Shown here in pieces: positions 1-5,893 of a stretch of DNA of 6,330 nucleotides. The notes below the pieces were generated by a model, which saw only the letters and a list, made by a program, of their open reading frames with translations, did not search any database and was not told the origin of the DNA. Each line of letters starts with the position of its first letter. Within the stretch, counting starts at the first letter, position 1. The stretch is from Bacillus pseudomycoides DSM 12442. Lineage in GTDB: Bacteria > Bacillota > Bacilli > Bacillales > Bacillaceae_G. Position numbers and translations under genes: made by a program. The stretch is taken from NCBI RefSeq assembly GCF_000161455.1, contig NZ_CM000745.1, forward strand, positions 5,242,087 to 5,248,416, written 5' to 3'.

Positions 1-75
1 CGACAACTTGTTCAGAACAAGTCTGTCCAAAATCAAAAACAATTTATTCATAAATTATTTGGTTTATCTTCATAA
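1..75 (+). CDS. IS6-family (IS240-type) transposase, C-terminal end, partial
   Basis: Read from base 1, the frame gives 24 residues ending KQFIHKLFGLSS before the TAA at 73-75. This matches the C-terminus of the other IS240-type transposase in the window, which ends KDFIDKLFGIAS. In the full family protein of about 235 residues, the catalytic DDE triad lies upstream of this part, so only the non-catalytic tail is present here. The gene continues off the left edge. Whether that copy is functional is unknown. Confidence 0.85.
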   Translation, partial: RQLVQNKSVQNQKQFIHKLFGLSS

Positions 76-136
76 GCTAGAAATATAGAGGAAATTGTTA
101 CTCTATGTTTCTAACTAACATTTTCGCACCAGAACC
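1..136 (+). mobile_element. IS240-like (IS6 family) element, 3' end only
   Basis: The window opens inside an IS6-family element. It contains the last codons of its transposase (1-75) followed by about 45 bp of non-coding end and the terminal inverted repeat at 121-136, whose reverse complement GGTTCTGGTGCGAAAA differs by one base from the repeats of the copy at 3954-4818. The rest of the element lies to the left of the window. The DNA after position 136 is the inside of an IS231 transposase gene, so this IS6 end truncates an IS231. Whether the whole element is intact cannot be seen. Confidence 0.88.
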
Positions 137-355
137 GAATATAAAACAATTTATATGATTCAAGATCATCTGTACTTAGTATATGAAGCTATACAACAAG
201 ACACCCAAGAAGTATCGAAAATTTTTCTTCGTCTGTTTGACCTCTTACAGAAAAACGGACGAAAATCTCACCGATATGAGAAAAAGACAGTTTTTGATAT
301 TTTAGACGTTGTTTATCAGTGCACTGTATCCAATCTAAAGCAGAAAACTGCATAA
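137..355 (+). pseudogene. IS231-type transposase, C-terminal fragment
   Basis: The open frame runs straight out of the IS6 terminal repeat, begins EYKTIYMIQDHLYL and includes KNGRKSHRYEKKTVFDI before the TAA at 353-355. I recognise this as the C-terminal tail of IS231 transposases, which carry a very similar EYKAIGMIQDHL and NGRKSHRYEKKT stretch just before the stop. The ATG at 155 looks like a start but has no ribosome binding site and corresponds to an internal methionine of the family, so this is not a separate 66-residue gene. The catalytic core of the roughly 480-residue protein is absent, so the fragment is dead. Confidence 0.82.
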
Positions 356-466
356 CCTTTAAAAACACACCTTATCAAGGTTTATTTGGAATACGTATTT
401 TTAAAAACAAATAAACAAAATATCAAGCATGTAGGCAACAGGAACGGAAGTTCATGAAATACTCAA

Positions 467-485
467 CCTTAGCTTGATGGGCATG
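467..485 (+). repeat. IS231 right terminal inverted repeat
   Basis: The 19-base stretch CCTTAGCTTGATGGGCATG reads as an IS231 right end. Its reverse complement, CATGCCCATCAAGCTAAGG, resembles the IS231 left-end consensus as I remember it and matches 13 of 19 positions of the degenerate left end at 5785-5803. It lies about 110 bp after the transposase stop, a plausible distance for the family. Confidence 0.65.
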
Positions 486-546
486 ATATTAAACCCCTAT
501 AATAAATATAGTGCAAATATGCACCTTTTGAAAAAGAGTGAAAGTT

Positions 547-578
547 AAAAAAAGGGACCCCATGTGGGTTCCTTTTTT
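547..578 (+). terminator. Rho-independent terminator, probably two-way
   Basis: GGGACCC (554-560) pairs with GGGTTCC (566-572) around the loop CATGT, with one G-U pair. The stem is preceded by seven A (547-553) and followed by six T (573-578), so it can act on either strand. It would stop readthrough from the left-hand IS elements into the following non-coding region. No gene on the minus strand lies close enough to its right to be the obvious user. Confidence 0.82.
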
Positions 579-1383
<805 letters not shown>

Positions 1384-1565
1384 ATGCTAGGTATCGATGT
1401 CAAAAAAACAAATGAAGAATTAATTATTTCATGACAATTAGCTAAGATTCAAAATCCATTAAGTGAAATTATTGAGGTTACCATAGCTACTACGTATGCT
1501 GGTGTTGAAGAACCAGATGTACTCCGCATTAGAACAGCATACGGTACAACAGATCGTGTGGTAAT
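1384..1565 (+). pseudogene. SunI/YnzG-like immunity-type protein, 5' part of a split gene
   Basis: The frame starting at ATG 1384 reads MLGIDVKKTNEELIIS, then a TGA at 1432-1434, then QLAKIQNPLSEIIEV and on to TAYGTTDRVV. This looks like the small PH-like SunI/YnzG family. SunI protects B. subtilis against the bacteriocin sublancin, while YnzG is a paralogue not known to confer immunity. The family has tryptophan where the TGA occurs (SWQ), so a TGG-to-TGA change probably killed the gene. The frame stops at 1567-1569, immediately after a 1172-bp insertion begins. Joined to 2738-2815, and with one GTAAT removed, it gives 84 codons, the length I recall for SunI. An in-frame ATG at 1354 is a less likely start because the family begins MLGI. 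No clear ribosome binding site remains. Confidence 0.75.
1561..1565 (+). repeat. Left copy of 5-bp target duplication GTAAT
   Basis: GTAAT here is the last part of the 5' gene fragment (codons for ...VV and the first two bases of the next codon). The same five bases begin the 3' fragment at 2738-2742. The base before and the base after differ between the copies in the way expected for an exact 5-bp duplication. Confidence 0.65.
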
Positions 1566-1624
1566 GTAGCTTTGGAATAAAGGTTGATAAATAATACCCA
1601 ACAAGCCATCATTTTACGATAAAT

Positions 1625-1667
1625 AAAAAGAATCTATTTTGAATAAAAATTGATCAAAATAGATTCT
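1625..1667 (-). terminator. Rho-independent terminator of the yitT-like gene
   Basis: A perfect 14-bp stem, AGAATCTATTTTGA (1629-1642) with TCAAAATAGATTCT (1654-1667), encloses an 11-base loop. On the minus strand the stem is followed by TTTTTATTT. It lies about 95 bp after the yitT-like stop codon and inside the inserted segment, so the insert carries its own transcription stop. Confidence 0.85.
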
Positions 1668-1761
1668 CATATTTTAGCATTAGGATTTATTTTTATAAAA
1701 TAGATTGATCATTTTCTGCCTTTTTAAAAACAAATTCTAATTCTTTAAAATCAACCTCTTA

Positions 1762-2601
1762 TTAAGCCTTAGAAATATCTACAAATCCTTCTCCGAACAC
1801 ATCACGAACATCGTGTATGGCGATGAAAGCATTCGGATCAGTAGATTGAACAATCCGTTTTAGCTTTATTACTTCTTGCTTATTAATAACAATATAAAGA
1901 ATGTCCTTTGGGGTTTTAGTGTAATAGCCATGACCTGAGTATACGGTAACTCCTCTGTCCATTGATGTAGTCACCTGTTTGGCAATTTCATTCGGTTTAT
2001 CAGAAATAATCGTAATGGCCTTTTTTGGATTCAAACCTTCGATTACAAATTCCATCACTTTAGTTCCTACATATAGCATAATAATTGTCAGCATCAGCTT
2101 TTCCGCACCAATGATGAAATAAGATGAAAAAGCAACTATTAAATCGAAGAACAATAGACCATAGCTAATGCTCCAGCCTAAGTACTTATGTGTCATCCTT
2201 GCTAAGATGGTAGTACCTGCTGTTGTTCCACCAACCCGAATAATTAGACCAATCCCGCACCCTATAAATACTCCTCCAAAAATGGCATTTACCAGCATTT
2301 CATTCGAAGCAATATTCCAACCTTCTGTCAAATGAAGAAATAACGAGTTAGTAACTACAGCAATGATTGTATAAATTGTTGTTACCCTATTCAAAAATTT
2401 ATAGCCAACTATTAACAAAATCGCATTTAGAATTAAGTTAACTAAGCCTGGTGACCACTCAAATAAATAGTAGGTAATAATCGTGATACCCGTTACTCCT
2501 CCTTCACCAAGCTCGTTCGGGATAACAAACAAATTCACACCTAACGCGAAAAGAAATGCACCAATAATAATAAAAATAATGTCTGTGGTTCTGTTTTTCA
2601 T
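1762..2601 (-). CDS. YitT family membrane protein (DUF161 + DUF2179)
   Basis: The protein has 279 residues from the ATG at 2601-2599, preceded by GTGAGG six bases upstream. A GTG four codons earlier overlaps this binding site and is not the start. The N-terminal two thirds is membrane-spanning, with hydrophobic segments near residues 8-27, 36-48, 52-70, 74-91, 103-121, 147-164 and 168-187. The paired glycine motifs GEGGVTGI (32-39) and GGTTAGTTI (124-132) mark the duplicated YitT membrane domain. Residues about 214-270 form the soluble DUF2179 domain (DRGVTVYSGHGYY, ending near DVFGEGF). Length and architecture are normal for the family and I see no damage. Its substrate is not established; B. 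subtilis and B. cereus have several paralogues, usually chromosomal. It sits alone inside an insertion that splits a SunI-like gene and has its own promoter and terminator. Confidence 0.93.
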   Translation of the reverse strand: MKNRTTDIIFIIIGAFLFALGVNLFVIPNELGEGGVTGITIITYYLFEWSPGLVNLILNAILLIVGYKFLNRVTTIYTIIAVVTNSLFLHLTEGWNIASNEMLVNAIFGGVFIGCGIGLIIRVGGTTAGTTILARMTHKYLGWSISYGLLFFDLIVAFSSYFIIGAEKLMLTIIMLYVGTKVMEFVIEGLNPKKAITIISDKPNEIAKQVTTSMDRGVTVYSGHGYYTKTPKDILYIVINKQEVIKLKRIVQSTDPNAFIAIHDVRDVFGEGFVDISKA

Positions 2602-2651
2602 ACAATACCTCACTTCTTATATAAATATTTATTTAGGCATAAACTCTCATC

Positions 2652-2657
2652 ATTATA
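2652..2657 (-). promoter_or_regulatory. -10 box of the yitT-like gene
   Basis: On the minus strand this is a perfect TATAAT, placing a transcription start about 45 bases before the yitT-like ATG. The hexamer 17 bases upstream, TGTTCG at 2680-2675, is a poor -35 match, so the promoter is weak or helped by another factor. It lies inside the inserted segment. Confidence 0.5.
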
Positions 2658-2737
2658 TCGTGGAACATTTAAATCGAACAGTGGTCTGTTTTTATTTTAA
2701 TATAGGATTTTCATCCAACTTTATTCTAAAACCACAT

Positions 2738-2742
2738 GTAAT
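2738..2742 (+). repeat. Right copy of 5-bp target duplication GTAAT
   Basis: This GTAAT starts the 3' fragment of the SunI-like gene and matches 1561-1565. Joining 1565 to 2743 gives the continuous codons GTG GTA ATT AAA ACA, reading V-V-I-K-T as expected in the protein family. Confidence 0.65.
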
Positions 2743-2815
2743 TAAAACAGTAAAACAAAATTATTTATTATGTACTGCAGATAAAGTTTCGATTTTACAT
2801 GCAATTCACGCTTGA
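2738..2815 (+). pseudogene. SunI/YnzG-like protein, 3' part of the split gene
   Basis: The frame reads VIKTVKQNYLLCTADKVSILHAIHA and stops at TGA 2813-2815. It continues the 5' part at 1384-1565 without a missing or duplicated residue once one GTAAT copy is removed; the complete product would be 84 residues. This C-terminal half of the PH-like fold has no start codon or ribosome binding site of its own. A longer open frame covering it extends back to 2483, but that upstream part is antisense to the yitT-like gene and is not real coding. A separate decayed second copy is possible, but the exact fit makes one split gene more likely. Confidence 0.72.
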
Positions 2816-2897
2816 AAATGAATATGAACACTGAATCGCACAAACTTCGAATAAAAAACAAATATGCGAGGCCATAGATTGTCCTAATTGTAGAGTA

Positions 2898-2948
2898 AAT
2901 AAAAAAGTACCCATCTAATTGTCATACACATGATAATTAGATGGGTAC
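2898..2948 (-). terminator. Strong rho-independent terminator of the secreted-protein gene
   Basis: GTACCCATCTAATT (2907-2920) pairs perfectly with AATTAGATGGGTAC (2935-2948). Pairing continues inward for five more positions with one G-U, giving a 19-bp stem around the loop ACAC (2926-2929). On the minus strand the stem is followed by TTTTTTATTT, while the plus strand lacks a T tract, so it serves the minus-strand gene ending at 3047, about 100 bases away. Confidence 0.88.
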
Positions 2949-3046
2949 TGCATGATACGTTATTTATTTTGTTCTTACTTTACATACATTCGGTTTATAC
3001 ATTTGTGTTTGGAATAAATCGCAAATAACGACTTTTATTCGCCTTA

Positions 3047-3688
3047 TTAAGACCAGATCCATACATCATCATTATTTTCAATGTTGTTCTTTGCTTCATG
3101 AACTTTTTCGATATGATCCGTTGTGTTCCAGTTAATAGAAATTCCGCCCCAACCTACATACTTCATATCAATTTTTACTTTCTCACCCGTATTAAATACT
3201 TGTCCCTTTGTTAAGTACACATCAATAATAGCTTTCTTCCCATTTACCGATGGATACTGAACAACGACATATTTAGTAGAACCTTCTACCTCATCCTCCA
3301 TCGTTGCTACTTTTGATACTTCCCCAATCACATAATCAGGTGAGCCATCTTCTTTCATGTGCATACCTAACTTATTTGAAGTATTTTCAACTGCAGTTGC
3401 AACCATATATTCTGTAAAATTACGCATCATAGATCCAGTAGCTTTTACTTCATCTCCTACTTTCACATTTGATAGTGAATCAATATAAACACTAACAGGT
3501 TCCTCATATTGCTTAGATTTTACGACAATCACTCCATTATCCACTTCTACTACTCGTCCTTCTAACGTCGAGAAATTCGATTCAATAGAAGCAGCACTCG
3601 CTTTTGTTGCTTCTAATCCTGGTAAATTCGTTCCTGATAATGCTGTGATACCTAAAGCTCCAGCTAAAATTATTTTTTTCATACCCAT
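3047..3688 (-). CDS. Secreted protein of unknown function, possible OB-like repeats
   Basis: The protein has 213 residues. An N-terminal signal peptide is visible: MGMKK, a hydrophobic stretch to about residue 20, and a likely cleavage after TKASA (residues 28-32). No lipobox, cell-wall anchor or further membrane segment is seen. The mature part has two beta-rich stretches that could each be an OB-like barrel: residues 42-100 (LEGRVVEVDNGVIVVKSK, then VGDEVKATG) and 120-195 (VIGEVSKVATMEDEVEG, later TGEKVKIDMKYVGW). The tail is acidic and ends DDVWIWS. The first ATG (3688) is preferred because GGAG lies ten bases before it; the second ATG, two codons on, is farther. I do not recognise the family; the fold is inference. 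It is transcribed alone, with a promoter overlapped by a palindrome and its own terminator. Confidence 0.85.
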   Translation of the reverse strand: MGMKKIILAGALGITALSGTNLPGLEATKASAASIESNFSTLEGRVVEVDNGVIVVKSKQYEEPVSVYIDSLSNVKVGDEVKATGSMMRNFTEYMVATAVENTSNKLGMHMKEDGSPDYVIGEVSKVATMEDEVEGSTKYVVVQYPSVNGKKAIIDVYLTKGQVFNTGEKVKIDMKYVGWGGISINWNTTDHIEKVHEAKNNIENNDDVWIWS

Positions 3689-3739
3689 TATGTAACATCT
3701 CCATTCATGATGATTTTAGTTGTTTGATTGGATATAATC

Positions 3740-3766
3740 AACCTGTAACCATTATGGTTACAGGTT
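3740..3766. promoter_or_regulatory. 27-bp perfect palindrome, probable operator
   Basis: AACCTGTAACCAT (3740-3752) and ATGGTTACAGGTT (3754-3766) are perfect inverted repeats around one central T. The element covers the -10 box and half of the spacer of the minus-strand promoter at 3751-3779, where a bound dimeric repressor would block RNA polymerase. Neither side has a T tract, so it is unlikely to be a terminator. The cognate regulator is not encoded in the window and I cannot assign it to a known regulon. The remaining bases between the CDS and the IS at 3954 hold nothing else that I can recognise. Confidence 0.62.
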
Positions 3767-3779
3767 ATGAAAATAGCAA
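3751..3779 (-). promoter_or_regulatory. Sigma-A-type promoter of the secreted-protein gene
   Basis: On the minus strand, TTGCTA (3779-3774) and CATAAT (3756-3751) are separated by exactly 17 bases, a good match to the vegetative -35/-10 arrangement. A start near 3744 would give a leader of about 55 bases before the ATG at 3688. The -10 box forms the centre of the 27-bp palindrome at 3740-3766. Confidence 0.6.
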
Positions 3780-3953
3780 CTATATTTCTCATGCAATCCT
3801 GCATATTGCGTATTGAATATACTTAGATTTATACAAATTACTTCTAGATATTTCGCTATTTATCCCGAAACAAACCATCTTATATACTTATCTCAATTCT
3901 CGTTCTTAACAAAAATAGTATAGGATTTTTTCTCAGAATAACTCGAAAAAAAG

Positions 3954-3969
3954 GGTTCTGGTGCAAAAA
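3954..3969 (+). repeat. IS240-like terminal inverted repeat, transposase 3' side
   Basis: GGTTCTGGTGCAAAAA here is the perfect reverse complement of 4803-4818. It lies 46 bases beyond the transposase stop codon. Confidence 0.92.
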
Positions 3970-4015
3970 TAAATTATAAAAAAAGTAGGACCTGAATTTC
4001 CTACTAAATTACAGA

Positions 4016-4727
4016 TTATGATGCGATACCAAACAATTTATCAATGAAATCTTTTTGAATTTGGGCAGATTTTCCCCCTTGATGAAGTTGCTTCTTTTTC
4101 ATCATATGCATCGCTTCTATGCCACTCAGTATGTAAGTGGCTGTACGGAATGATTTGAATCCTAACATCGAACGAACTCGCTTTTTAATAAACCGATGAT
4201 CTTGTTCCACTATGTTATTGAGATATTTCACTTGCCTTAGTTGGATGCCTAATGGCATCTTTTTTTCTTTTCTTTTCTTAATTCTTCAACTGCTATAGGA
4301 TAAGCTGGATTCTTATCGACTGTCACGACACGAGGCTCAGAAATATGAAAAGACTGCAAAGCTTTCTTGAAGAATCGCTTTGCAGCCTTATGGTTTCTTG
4401 CTTTGCTTAGGTAAAAATCGATGGTATTTCCTTTCGAATCGACAGCACGATACTGGTACATCCATTAACCTTTGACCTTCACATACGTCTCATCAACTCG
4501 CCAAGAATCATTGGTTGTCTTAAGATGACACCTTAATCGCTCATCTAATTCAGGGCCATATTGATGAACCCAGCGCATGATGGTTGTATGAGCAATAAAT
4601 AGCCCGCGTTCTTCCATCATTTCGACTAAATCACGAAAACGGAGGTTGTATCGTAGATACCATCTTACGGTTAATAAAATAATATCAGGTTGATAATGTT
4701 TCCACTTGAATAGATTTTGTTTTTCAT
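4016..4727 (-). pseudogene. IS240-type transposase, broken by two frame disruptions and a stop
   Basis: The decayed gene spans the usual length of about 235 codons. The N-terminal part reads NLFKWKHYQPDIILLTVRWY and continues through the HTH region to WRVDETYVKVKG, then meets TAA at 4465-4467, where the family has glutamine before WMY. The middle part reads YRAVDSKGNTIDFYLSKAR to VTVDKNPAYP and goes out of frame in a seven-A run (4260-4266 on the plus strand). The last part begins MPLGIQLRQVKYLNNIVEQDH and ends KLFGIAS. A further base is missing just after the ATG at 4727. The three catalytic acidic residues of the DDE core (in RVDETY, VTVDKN and NIVEQDH) are all still present. With three separate lesions it cannot make transposase. 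Confidence 0.93.
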
Positions 4728-4802
4728 ACTGATCACGTCCTTTTTTAGAGTACTAGTATCAGTATGTCCAAGTTTGGGAGATTGCTTCCATATATTTCTA
4801 AT

Positions 4803-4818
4803 TTTTTGCACCAGAACC
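4803..4818 (-). repeat. IS240-like terminal inverted repeat, transposase 5' side
   Basis: This end is identical to the other terminal repeat over 16 bases. Between it and the transposase start lies TTGGAC at about 4772-4767 (minus strand), probably part of the transposase promoter, since the same block is preserved in the fragment at 6124-6211. The repeat ends seven bases from the stop codon of the neighbouring amidase-like gene. Confidence 0.92.
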
Positions 4819-4825
4819 GTGATTC

Positions 4826-5482
4826 TTACCTAGAAAATTTAATTACTCGGAAATTATCTCCTTGTATATTTCTAATATCTAAAGCTTCTCTATCGTTAGT
4901 ATGTCCTGTTAAATAAACAGTTTCTGAATCCTTTTTTACTACAAACATTGCATGATAGTAACTTCCTCCTGATTTTTTTTGAAGTTGTATAACATCTCCA
5001 ACTTCAATATCTCTCATAATATTTAATTTATCTGGTGTAATTACTTTTTGAGTTTTACTCCAAAAGGTATAAAAATCTTCGACGTTTATCCATGTGCTAG
5101 ATTCAGTAAAAATATTATCTCTTTGTTTTTTGCTGTACCAGTAATTTTTATTTGAATCAATTCCTGAAGGTTGTATAGTTGATGGAAGTGTTTCTTTTAT
5201 TCCGCCAGCTTTTAGAATTTGAGAGACATAATTCATACAATCATTTGGATCCCATTTTGCATAATCAGGATTCCTATTATTCCACCAGTTATTTACATAA
5301 TCTAATGCATTTTTTATATTAAGTTGTTGATTTTCGTTTAAGTTATTAGTAGCTAATTCATCTTGGCTTTTTTGATAATTATCTATTGTTGATGCTAAAG
5401 CAATTGTACTGTCTAGCGGATTTTGAGTGACCAAAATACCAAAAAATAATGTTGTGCACATTATTTTTTTCTTAAATTTCAT
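4826..5482 (-). CDS. Secreted cysteine amidase-like protein (Amidase_6 type)
   Basis: The protein has 218 residues and starts at the ATG at 5482, with a strong AAGGAGAGG five bases upstream. A signal peptide is clear: MKFKKK, a hydrophobic stretch, and probable cleavage after IALA (residue 30). The mature domain, residues 54-218, has the order of the Amidase_6 family: ALDYVNNWWNNRNPDYAKWD leading to DCMNYVSQ with candidate nucleophile Cys82, then AGG, a VGDVIQ turn at 161-166, YYHAMFV with candidate catalytic His177, and LTGHTNDR (191-198). Family members usually read DCTNFVSQ, so this one has small changes but keeps the Cys and His. It is predicted to act outside the cell on peptide or amide bonds, perhaps in the cell wall; the substrate is unknown. 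The downstream IS starts seven bases past the stop, so any native terminator has been displaced. Confidence 0.85.
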   Translation of the reverse strand: MKFKKKIMCTTLFFGILVTQNPLDSTIALASTIDNYQKSQDELATNNLNENQQLNIKNALDYVNNWWNNRNPDYAKWDPNDCMNYVSQILKAGGIKETLPSTIQPSGIDSNKNYWYSKKQRDNIFTESSTWINVEDFYTFWSKTQKVITPDKLNIMRDIEVGDVIQLQKKSGGSYYHAMFVVKKDSETVYLTGHTNDREALDIRNIQGDNFRVIKFSR

Positions 5483-5784
5483 ACAAACCTCTCCTTACTG
5501 TTGATTTTTTGAATTTAACTATATTGTGTTAGTGATATCGCGTACATTTTATATAATTAAGAGATTCCTTTGTTTTATTTTTTTAATAGGCTATTTATGT
5601 TAATCCGAAATAAAATTTATTAAATACGGGTCATTTTTATATTCTACAATAAACCTAATATTGTAAATTTTTCTGCAAATTAACGGAGAAACCTTTTAAA
5701 AAAAGTTGAGAAACAATTGTTATAAATAATAACCCATTTAATTCTATTATAATTCCTCATAAACATTATTTTGGGGTCCAGCCG
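5483..5784. other. AT-rich non-coding region upstream of the amidase-like gene
   Basis: These 300 bases hold no gene. Apart from the Shine-Dalgarno site close to 5490, the amidase-like gene must be transcribed from here on the minus strand. I found only weak -10-like hexamers with poor -35 partners, and no convincing operator or PlcR-type box. The right part leads into an IS231 end at 5785. Confidence 0.55.
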
Positions 5785-5828
5785 CACATCCATTAACTTA
5801 AGGATTTGGACTATTCTTGTAGTTAAAA

Positions 5829-5871
5829 GCACGTTACCATTCTCTTATATTAATGAGAAAGGGTGACGTGC
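5829..5871 (+). promoter_or_regulatory. Leader hairpin masking an IS231 transposase ribosome binding site
   Basis: GCACGTTACC (5829-5838) pairs with GGTGACGTGC (5862-5871) through ten positions with one wobble. After a small internal loop, TTCTC (5840-5844) pairs with GAGAA (5855-5859). The right arm contains AGAAAGGGTG, the ribosome binding site for the ATG at 5877. In IS4-family elements such a structure keeps transcripts that enter from outside from being translated into transposase. Here it is a relic because the gene is gone. Confidence 0.6.
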
Positions 5872-5876
5872 TTCTT

Positions 5877-5893
5877 ATGAATATGCACCAAAA
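5877..5893 (+). pseudogene. IS231-like transposase, first five codons only
   Basis: ATG AAT ATG CAC CAA is followed after two bases by the terminal repeat of an IS6 element. A Shine-Dalgarno sequence lies about ten bases before the ATG. The rest of the gene is missing. Confidence 0.5.

Larger units (their letters stand above)
137..485 (+). mobile_element. IS231 (IS4 family) 3' remnant
   Basis: The segment holds the last 72 codons of an IS231-type transposase, then about 110 bp of non-coding sequence and a right terminal repeat at 467-485. Its left side is cut exactly at the IS6 end at 136. IS231 elements are about 1.65 kb and typical of the B. cereus group, so more than three quarters of this copy is missing. 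The boundary at 485 is inferred from similarity to remembered IS231 ends (CATGCCCATCAA...), and no second end is present to confirm it. Confidence 0.8.
1566..2737. mobile_element. Transposase-less insert carrying a yitT-like gene (putative mobile cassette)
   Basis: This 1172-bp segment splits the SunI-like gene and is flanked by GTAAT direct repeats. Deleting it together with one repeat restores a continuous frame through ...DRVV-IKTVKQNY. It carries one complete minus-strand unit: -10 box, yitT-like gene and terminator. It encodes no transposase. The ends share only an imperfect inverted repeat with the common core GAATAAAG (1575-1582, and the reverse complement of 2719-2726), offset by two bases. 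Mobile cassettes with IS ends and no transposase (MICs) are known in the B. cereus group, but those described with IS231 have IS231 ends and longer target duplications. The ends here match no family I can name. The insertion is well supported; the mechanism is inference. Confidence 0.62.
3954..4818 (-). mobile_element. IS240-like element (IS6 family), complete ends, inactive
   Basis: The element is bounded by perfect 16-bp inverted repeats GGTTCTGGTGCAAAAA at 3954-3969 and 4803-4818. Its 865 bp length is close to the roughly 861 bp of IS240. The single transposase gene between the ends is broken. IS6 elements normally duplicate 8 bp of target, but the flanks (AAAAAAAG on the left, GTGATTCT on the right) do not match. 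This suggests that one or both flanks were exchanged by recombination or by an adjacent deletion after insertion. Confidence 0.93.
5785..5893 (+). mobile_element. IS231-like 5' remnant
   Basis: CACATCCATTAACTTAAGG (5785-5803) resembles the IS231 left end and matches the reverse complement of the right end at 467-485 at 13 of 19 positions. About 70 bases on comes the hairpin and ribosome binding site arrangement of an IS231 leader, then ATGAATATGCACCAA, the first codons of a transposase. The element is cut at 5893/5894 by an IS6 end. The identification rests on remembered IS231 ends and on the order of elements, so it is less certain than the 3' remnant. Confidence 0.62.

Noticed and set aside
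155..355. A separate 66-residue gene
   Set aside because: The frame is open back through the IS6 junction and encodes the known C-terminal tail of IS231 transposase; no ribosome binding site precedes the ATG.
2483..2815. 110-residue plus-strand open frame as a gene
   Set aside because: Its first part is antisense to the yitT-like gene, it has no ribosome binding site, and only the last 25 codons resemble a known protein. Those belong to the split SunI-like gene.
3020..3041. GCAAATAA...TTATTCGC inverted repeat as terminator of the secreted-protein gene
   Set aside because: It has a mismatch, an AT-only inner stem and no T tract; the strong terminator at 2898-2948 serves the gene.
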